Source: Alligator mississippiensis
Lineage: Eukaryota > Chordata > Crocodylia > Alligatoridae
Length of the DNA: 64,000 nt
NCBI RefSeq assembly: GCF_030867095.1
Contig: NC_081827.1
Location: 213,523,310-213,587,309 of the forward strand
Direction of reading: 5' to 3'
Shown: positions 57,350-64,000 of the stretch, piece after piece
Numbering within the stretch: the stretch's first letter is position 1
Layout: each line of letters opens with the position of its first letter
Made by a program: the position numbers and the translations under genes
Notes under the pieces: generated by a model
Told to the model about the DNA's origin: nothing
Databases searched by the model: none
What the model saw: the letters and a program-made list of their open reading frames with translations, nothing else

Positions 57350-60130
57350 ACATTAGAACAATATGACTTCATTTAAAACAGAACTATCACAATAAAACCC
57401 ACAGCTCAAACTCAGTCCTTTTAACTACTTCTTAGACATAGCAAAGAACTCCAGAGGTTTAAGTTCTTAAAAAAAGGTTTCCAATGTGGGAGAAGGAAAG
57501 AGCAAAAGAAAAGAGTTTTAACTCTAGTTGGCCACATTTTACATTGTAAGCAACATCAGTTAAAGCCATTTCATAGCAACAGACAGATCCAATACCAATT
57601 CCAGCACTATAAATCAGAAGGTGATGACTGGAATCATCACAAAAAAGTATGGAAGATGCACCTTTCAGTGTGGACACAAGTGAACTCTTTGCCTAGTTTA
57701 TTTATTCCATATGAGTTGAAGTAAAACTACATTGAATGACAAAGCTTTGAGATAAGCTGCCTCACTTTACATCAAGCACTGCAGCACATTAAGTGCTTAA
57801 AAACTGCTCTGTCATTCGTTAAGAGCCTAAGCAACTTCTTCATTATGACACTGAAAAGACATGAAAAGAAAGCTAATGTAATTTCTGATGGTGCTGAAGC
57901 AAGTTAGTGTAAAATGAATCAAATGTGCCACATTTGCATACTGCATCCATTAAAAACACATTCTTTGCTATATAATACAAAGAAATAACTTCTGATACTG
58001 CCATAAATGTAAAATGTATTACTCTATTCCCATTATGGGGCAGACCCCTTCTCCAGTCCAAGATAATCAGGCTGCATCTCTGAGCAAACACCAGATTTGT
58101 CTGTCAGCTGATACCTTAGTCAGCCCACTTTTATATTCAGTTCCCTGTTTTACGATGGAGGCTAGCTGACCTGCCCAGGATATAATCTGCAATATTAGCA
58201 TTTCTATTTGGGTTTCTTCTCTCCCTCCTTTGGGTGAAAGGTTTTTTTTATAAAGTACAGTTGTCAAATTATTTATTGAACAGTATTGGAATCCACCTGA
58301 TCATTTTCTTACTAAGAAGAATATGGAGTAAAATCCCTAGCATCTTTAACTTTAAAGGATAGGCACCGGTTCTAAAGCAGTGTGAGAGCACTTCAGAATA
58401 CTTTTGTGTACTCTTTTAGAATTTGGGAATGAGGAAAGTGGAGAAGCCTGGAGATCAAGAGGGTATCCTTATTTCCATTACCTCCTTTATCTATACTGAA
58501 GGTGGCTGAAACCAAGTATCTGAGGACTGAGATATTCTGTCCCTCCTCCTATTTCTAGACGAAGGAAGGATTGGTTGCAATTAAAGACTTTCTGGCCTGG
58601 TAGAAGGAACTGGACCCATGCCCTACTTTAGGCTTCCTCTGCTGTTCCAGGCAGAGCTCTTACAACTGGAATAGGAAGTGTCTCTTTTCTGACACCTTTG
58701 TTAGGAGTAGGAATGAAAGGACCATCAGCTCATGAGAACTCACAGTCCTTCATACACTTTGCTGGAATAGGGAGTGAACATTTTGACTTGTTCCAGCTGT
58801 TGCCTACCTCTGTCCTATATAAAGATTTTCAATTAAGAAGGTTCCACCTGACAATATTAGATACAGAGAATTTGCTCAGATTGCCAATTAAGACTGCCAA
58901 TCAGCACTTTATTGACATAGCTCTTTCTGTAAAGCTAAAAATTTAGAACTCGGTATGTTCTGGGGCTTGCCAACCAACCAGTGGGAGTATCCTGCTCCTT
59001 GGAAATTATTACTTCTGCAGAGAAGGAAGAAAGAGGGATGGCAAATTCTTTTTTTGAGTTTTGATTGGAAGGAACCTGCCCTTGGGCATTCTCCAATTAC
59101 ATCTCCCACCCTGTTGGATCTCTGATTTGAGTTCTCATGACCCACAACCAAATGTTCCTCTTCTCTGGTGGAGGAACTAGGGCTCAAAGAAGGAGATCTG
59201 GAACTCTGTGGGCATTCCTGGTTCTTGTGGGATTTTGTCATTTTCCTTTGCCTTTTGAGGGAGAGGTCATGGAAAGGGGAACAGTCCCTCTTTTTTATTC
59301 TGTGCTCTCTTTTGGTCTGAGCCCACAGAAATACTATGGGATGAGCAATTCTGAATACCAGTTCACTGCCTCCTCCCAAAGTAGGCCCCAAGAAGAGGTG
59401 AAAGGAAACATCCCTAATAGAATCCTTGCCAAGTCATTCAATTTATTATATTATTTAAGAATCTTGGATGGAACGACAGAGCAATTAGCTTTAAAACTGG
59501 GTTAGGCAGGGTGTTTTCACTGGGAACTTTTGGACTTTCCTTGAAGAAACCACAAATGGTGATTACAAGCAGTCTAAACTACTAATTCCTTTTCTTGTCA
59601 GAACAAGTGTTTATGGGCTGGAAAGCAAGTATAGAAATGCTGTACTCTCCCTTTCTGTGGCATCTGAGTGAGCTTTAAGCTCAAAGTACGTCCCAATCTC
59701 TGGTTTACTTTGTTTGACTTGTTATGTCACAAAGGAAGGAAAAGGAACCAAACAGAGAGAAGCAAATCTTTCCCCAACTGCAAATGGTCTTATTCAAAAC
59801 TCTAAACTTCAAAACTCTAACAATGTTAATCTTCAAAGGACACTGAGGGGTGGGAATAGGAGGTGTGTGGAAGAAGACGGATGGTGGTGGGAGGTGGAGT
59901 GGAAACAAAATGGAAAATGTTATTTGCTGCTTCTCCTAACTTTATTGGATTATGTATGGTAGAATTCTGAAACAAAGCCATATTTGCATTGTCAGGCCAA
60001 ATATCTGATGCAGGAGAAGAAGGATGGGGCCCATCACAGAGACTTTACAAACACAACCTAAACTGCTACTTGTACTTACAGGAAGAGAAGTATAAGCCAT
60101 AGGTCACAACCTGCAGTAGAGGTCAGGGTT
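57350..60130. other. UBR3 intron, unassigned part
   Basis: No exon with fitting phase or named repeat was found. The frames at 58909-59505 are open on both strands over about 370 bp, but there is no known domain. Confidence 0.35.
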
Positions 60131-60359
60131 CAGAAACAATTTACATCTTGGGGAATTATGCAATTATGCACCCATGTAATTTTCTGTATAAAACATATGC
60201 TCACATAATTGCATAATATTGCATAATTTGCCTTACTTCAGTCCCATTCATTTTGGCTTGTTGGAGGCCTGAAATTTACTAATTTATAACATAAGAACAG
60301 TAAAAGCCAGCTACGCGAGTCAGGGCTCGATTCACAGTAGAAGCATGGCGCTTTCAAAT

Positions 60360-61414
60360 GACGTATCACGGGGAGTCCCACGTGGAGGCACCGAGCACAG
60401 TGGCACATGACTGGACAGCTGGTGAGTGGGGAGGGGAGCTCCTGCCTGCAGGAAGGAGAGGTGGGTGTAGGCTCCCCTGCCACATGCCTCCCGCCCCTGT
60501 GCCCATGGTGCACAGCCCCCACTGCCAGCAGCAGCAGCAGCGGCAGCAGCAGCAGGCTCTCAGGGTGCTCATGGCCACAGAAGGCAGAGCCCCCCAGTGG
60601 TGCGCAGCTCTAGCCGAGTCCTGGGGGTTGCATGTGGAGGTACGAAGCCGGCCTGGCCAGGCCCACCCCACTGGTACACGCCTTAGAGCCAAACCGGGCT
60701 GGCTCCATGCTAGCACAAAGGGTTTGTGGCACTGCAGGTGGGAGCAATGTGTCATCAGGCTGGGCTGGTTCTGTGCCTCCATATGGAGCTTCCAGCACTC
60801 CAGCACAGAGCCACGTGGGGAGGCATGGAGCTGGCCAAGCCCAGCCCTGTGCAGCTCCCACCTGAAGTGCCGTGAGCCCCATGTACTGGCATGGAGCCAA
60901 CCCACTCTGGCTTGAAGGCATCCACCAGCAGGCTGGGCTGGGCTAGGCCACTGTGGGGGGGGCTCTGCCTGTCATGAGCACTGACTGCTGCTGCCACCGG
61001 CAGGGGTTGTGTGTGTGTGTGGGGGGGGAGGTTGCATGTGGCAAGGGGCCCACACCCACCCACAAATCCCACGCCCATCCATACAAACCCCATACACTCC
61101 CATGCTAGCACCCTGCCAGCACAAACACCACAACCCCCCATTCCGGTCCCCAAGATGCACACTCACACACACCAGTTCACAACCACTGTCACAAATCCCA
61201 CAAACACACCTTCGACAAACCCTCCTACAAATCCCCTCCACACACGCACTATACTCCCCCCTCCCCCTGCCAGAGTAAGACTTCATTTTTGAGCTATTAT
61301 GCAATCACCTCTATATACACAATGCAAACACACATAAATCAGGACAAAAATATTTTTTTTTAATAAAATTAAAATATGTTATAGTAGATGTTTGATTTTT
61401 AGTATATGATTTGG
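60360..61414 (-). repeat. GC-rich repeat, inverted relative of 20023-20700
   Basis: On the minus strand the AT-rich lead (61414 to 61290) reads CAAATCATATACTAAAAATC, then GCATAATAGCTCAAAAATGA, as in the copy at 20023. A GC-rich body follows with GT-rich text (61008-61030) and a CAG-rich microsatellite at 60520-60556. The long frames here come from composition. Confidence 0.5.
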
Positions 61415-63469
61415 TTGTTACATAAATGCTGTAATGAACAGCTGATGCACAGTGCAGCAACTTACTGTACAACCTTGTCCTTTCCCAATCACAGGCATTT
61501 TGTTTCAGAAGACAAACTGAAAGAGCTGGTCTTCCTTTATTTCAACCTTGGAACTTAAAACGACTTTAAAGTTAACAAATACATTTTTGTTTTAGTATTA
61601 CTGATGCTTTATTTTATTATTATTTGACTTATTTTGTTGGTATTGTGACAGGTACTATACTGTACTGTGTGAAGAACCCAATATCACTGAGGAATAATTT
61701 TGTTACAGTGCACGCAAGGACTCTTAGCACTCCTTTGTTTAATTGATTTTGTTTTGAACTTTGAAAAAAAAAATGAGCATCTAATTTACTGAAAAAGAAA
61801 AAAAATAATTTTGCTGAAAATTAGAAAACCTAATATCAGTATAACAAGTCCTAACAGTTTTATTTAGTTTTAAAAATCCCACCTGCTGGGACACATTTTT
61901 ATTTTTTGTTCATAGAATAGTAAAGGACTAAAGATTCTGTGATATAATATGTTATATAGTTATATAAATACAAAGTACCTGCATATATTTCTAAAGACGG
62001 TTCAAATAGTGTTTTATTGAATTTGTAAAAAAATGGAAGTAATTGACTTTGCATAATTTTGAATTTTTCTGTGCATAGTTTTGAATGGACGGGAGGCGCT
62101 AAGGTACTATCCCCCTGGCTCCATTCCAGTGCCCAGAGTTCTCCCTGCTTGTCCATCCATTGTTACGCTACTGTTATTTGAAAACCTAATGTGAGCCTAA
62201 TATCATAGCTGCCCAATTAAGACTGCACGGTCTCAGAAGAGGACCTGACCATCCCTTTATTTCATGTAGCTGCTCTGAAACAAAAAAAGAACCTCAAAAA
62301 TGATTTGGAGTGCACATTCAGTTAAGAATGCTTTACCCTGCACAATCCATTTACTGCTTGGGTGCTCTTACCTCAAAGGGTAACAACTTCTTTCTATGGA
62401 CAGTTTCACCCAGAGTGGACATACATCAGTGACTCTCCATGCTCAATATTAGCATTCTTTTCAAAAAACATTTTATCGGTCAACATAGCAATCAGAGAAA
62501 ATTTGGCCCACATGGGGAACTCAGTTTAAAACTATCACAGGGTATGAACGTATAAACAATTTAGCACAGACTGTACCATGCATTAACTGCTCCACAGTAA
62601 CTGCCTGTATGCATGCTCTTATTTTGCAGTAAGCTAACCCTCCTGTAACTTCTCTTTCTCTAATGGAGAGCTAAGCTGTTCTAGTTTAGCTTCTACTGGA
62701 GGATAACCTCATATACAATATGACATATGGTAAAGACCCAGCACCTTTTACTCTGTGGTAAATCACAAATATTCCTATACACTCAGATTTGTAATGGTTG
62801 AAGCACAAGGTGTTTAAAAATGAAGACCAAACACTCCGCAATATGCCACGGGCTCAAAAGAGCACCACCGCTGCAAAAAACCCAACAACCTAATTCATCA
62901 CAATATAATAAATACTACCCTCACAGTCTATTTCCAGAAGCTCCATAGCTAATTAGACCTAGCTTTGCTGGCTTACAAAATAATTCACGTTATTTTAAGT
63001 TGTTCTGAGTATAAAATCTTTTTGCTCATTATTTCAGGTACATTTACTTATATTTCTCATGGGAGTGACAAATGTGATACTGTAATAATATTTTTCTAGC
63101 AAGATGTATATACATGTATAAAACATTATCCAATGATCTGTGTACTGTACAAGAGCTAAAACCAAGATAACCAAGGGTATCAAAAATGTTAATTTTCTCC
63201 CATCTCCCCTTCTCAATAACCCACTTCCCTATCCATTACTATCCTCAATCAAATTCCTCCATCCTATAAGGTTCAGTAAAAGCACATGAACATTGCTGTG
63301 TGTATCCTGAACATCAGAAAATTTGGAATCTGTAAGAAAGAAAGTTTAAGTCACCAGTTTCTGTCAAAAAATGCTCCAATGCCATTTTGCTTCTAAATCA
63401 AGGAAAGGATCATTTGCACAACCCCTGGAACGAGCTATGCTACAAGAAGAGAAGCTGTCTCTTGGATAC
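61415..63469. other. UBR3 intron, unassigned part
   Basis: The region is AT-rich. The words GCATAATTTTGAATTTTTCT (62051) and similar ones at 60150-60235 may be the two flanks of an older repeat split by the GC-rich insert. No exon could be named. Confidence 0.35.
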
Positions 63470-63512
63470 CTGGGACTCTTATAGAAGCAGATCTTGGCGC
63501 AGACTGTGGCTG
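63470..63512 (-). CDS. UBR3: possible UBR3 micro-exon, 43 nt
   Basis: This candidate exon is bordered by TTACACAG before 63512 and CCCAG|GTATCC after 63470. It has the phases needed to link its neighbours: two bases complete the codon begun by the exon at 63802, and the last two bases (AG) join the G at 53892 to make an arginine codon before MSTEEL. The peptide would be about 14 residues (ATVCAKICFYKSP). Length and phase fit, and there is no stop. The intron to the upstream exon is only 257 nt, and I do not recognise the peptide, so another exon further into the 9.6-kb intron could be the true link. Confidence 0.33.
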
Positions 63513-63801
63513 CTGTGTAATTTTTTAAACAAAGGAATAGCTTTGGATTTAATTTTCTCATACCCTTGACACAAAATTTCCAGCCCTGCATACAAATTAG
63601 TAGAGATAGAGGAAAACTCACCAAAACACGTAAGCTCTAAAGCAAAGAAGTTTTCATTCTTCTAAATATTGATTTAAATAAAATGATTATAATTATAGAA
63701 AAGCACAAACATATTGCAATGACACTTGTATTCTATAATTTTCAAAGCTGAAAAGAAAAAAAGCTTTTCCTTTCAAGTAAATAATTATGCAACTAACTCA
63801 C

Positions 63802-63880
63802 CTTCCAAGATTGTTTTCAATTTAAAAAGTAACTGTAACAGAATAAATTCAGTGTAGGTGGGATGTATTTTTAAAATACT
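63802..63880 (-). CDS. UBR3: UBR3 coding exon (first in window), 79 nt
   Basis: The open peptide starts SILKIHPTYTEF and ends QLLFKLKTILE plus one base of the next codon. It is amphipathic and helix-like, as expected for the UBR3 segment before the C-terminal zinc region. The donor is strong (GAAG|GTGAGT). The acceptor I chose is CTTTAG at 63882-63881, immediately beside a hAT-like repeat end. A second acceptor, TTCTGTTACAG at 63835-63833, is in the same frame and would give a 31-nt exon. The frame is open exactly up to the first acceptor, which favours the longer form. The exon is assigned to UBR3 by position, strand, phase and composition; I cannot recite the orthologous residues with certainty. 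Confidence 0.6.
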
Positions 63881-63886
63881 CTAAAG

Positions 63887-64000
63887 CAACAGTTCTCAAC
63901 CTTTTTAGGCACCAAGGCACCCTTCCATCATTTTTCTGAATTTCATGGCACTCCAGTTGAAAATTACTGAGCTAGTATCTAAATTCCAAAAAGATATAGA
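63887..64000. mobile_element. hAT-type element, left end (runs off window)
   Basis: The text CAACAGTTCTCAACC followed by TTTTTAGGCACCAAGGCACC is the typical start of a hAT-type element, in the same style as the 32739 copy. The other end lies outside the window. It directly abuts the acceptor of the UBR3 exon at 63880. Confidence 0.6.

Larger units (their letters stand above)
26589..64000 (-). other. UBR3: UBR3 gene, 3' part (introns and last exons)
   Basis: This is the minus-strand gene for the UBR3 E3 ubiquitin-protein ligase, a large N-recognin-like RING ligase of the UBR family. Only the C-terminal part is present; the UBR box and RING lie in exons beyond 64000. Nine firm coding exons and one possible one run from 63880 down to 26589. 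All have AG/GT splice borders, and their phases fit end to end. The translated peptides match what I remember of the vertebrate UBR3 C-terminus, for example KWDLPRLLQLPENYNTIF, AVCLVCGTFVCLKGLCC and the terminal KRWGPHYNGL. Introns are full of transposons but no exon is interrupted. In mammals MYO3B follows UBR3; I see no MYO3B exon here, so the region below 24 kb is read as the intergenic gap. Confidence 0.95.

Noticed and set aside
58112-58183. Possible exon on the UBR3 strand (acceptor ATATTGCAG, donor AAG|GTATCAG)
   Set aside because: It is phase 0 at both ends, which does not fit the phases required between 63802 and 53892, and the peptide is not recognised.
58909-59505. Overlapping frames of 160 and 122 codons
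   Set aside because: Open on both strands with no known domain; not in phase with UBR3 exons.
60366-60915. Pair of long frames on opposite strands (179 and 185 codons)
   Set aside because: They overlap fully in a GC-rich repeat related to 20023-20700.
1-64000. CRISPR arrays, bacterial operons, tRNA or rRNA genes
   Set aside because: I looked for spaced direct repeats, tRNA-like clover shapes with B-box text and rRNA text and found none. Gene structure and repeats are vertebrate.

Overview
The window is vertebrate nuclear DNA with no prokaryotic features. It carries the 3' part of one host gene, UBR3 (E3 ubiquitin ligase), on the minus strand, spread over many small exons, in a background dense in CR1 LINEs, short hAT-type DNA transposons and other inverted-repeat elements. 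The CR1 type (3' tails built from repeated TCTATGAAA-like units), the Penelope-like fragment and the abundant hAT-type elements together suggest a non-avian sauropsid. A crocodilian is my first guess and a turtle the second. This is inference from repeat content, not from a database match.

Layout. Positions 1-23,900 lie downstream of UBR3 and contain no host gene I can recognise. This stretch holds a nested CR1 cluster (1-3455), an almost full-length but decayed CR1 with ORF1 esterase, endonuclease and reverse transcriptase parts (3456-7886), a hAT-type element (8555-9108), an older CR1 interrupted by a palindromic element (9380-11411), GC-rich repeats (11950-12330 and 20020-21440), an inverted-repeat element inside an old CR1 (16309-16884), a 5'-truncated young CR1 (17527-18578) and a solo LTR with intact target-site duplications (19085-19816). 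Positions of about 24,000-26,588 are probably the UBR3 3' UTR. Positions 26,589-63,880 carry the last nine firm coding exons of UBR3, plus one possible 43-nt exon, separated by introns of about 1.1-9.6 kb (0.26 kb for the intron before the possible exon). The introns contain more hAT-type elements, a CR1 with an inverted 5' half (37857-38951), a Penelope-like fragment (42580-43870) and a GC-rich insert with a minisatellite (27003-28196).

The exons join in consistent reading phase to the UBR3 stop codon at 26589. They encode a helical segment, then a cysteine-rich zinc-binding part and the C-terminal cap, as I remember for vertebrate UBR3. The total including the 43-nt candidate is 1227 nt (409 codons with the stop). 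I found no evidence of a wholly new biological system. The more unusual items are the three-copy palindromic element family, the inverted-5' CR1, the double hairpin at a CR1 tail, and a UBR3 splice acceptor that abuts a transposon end.
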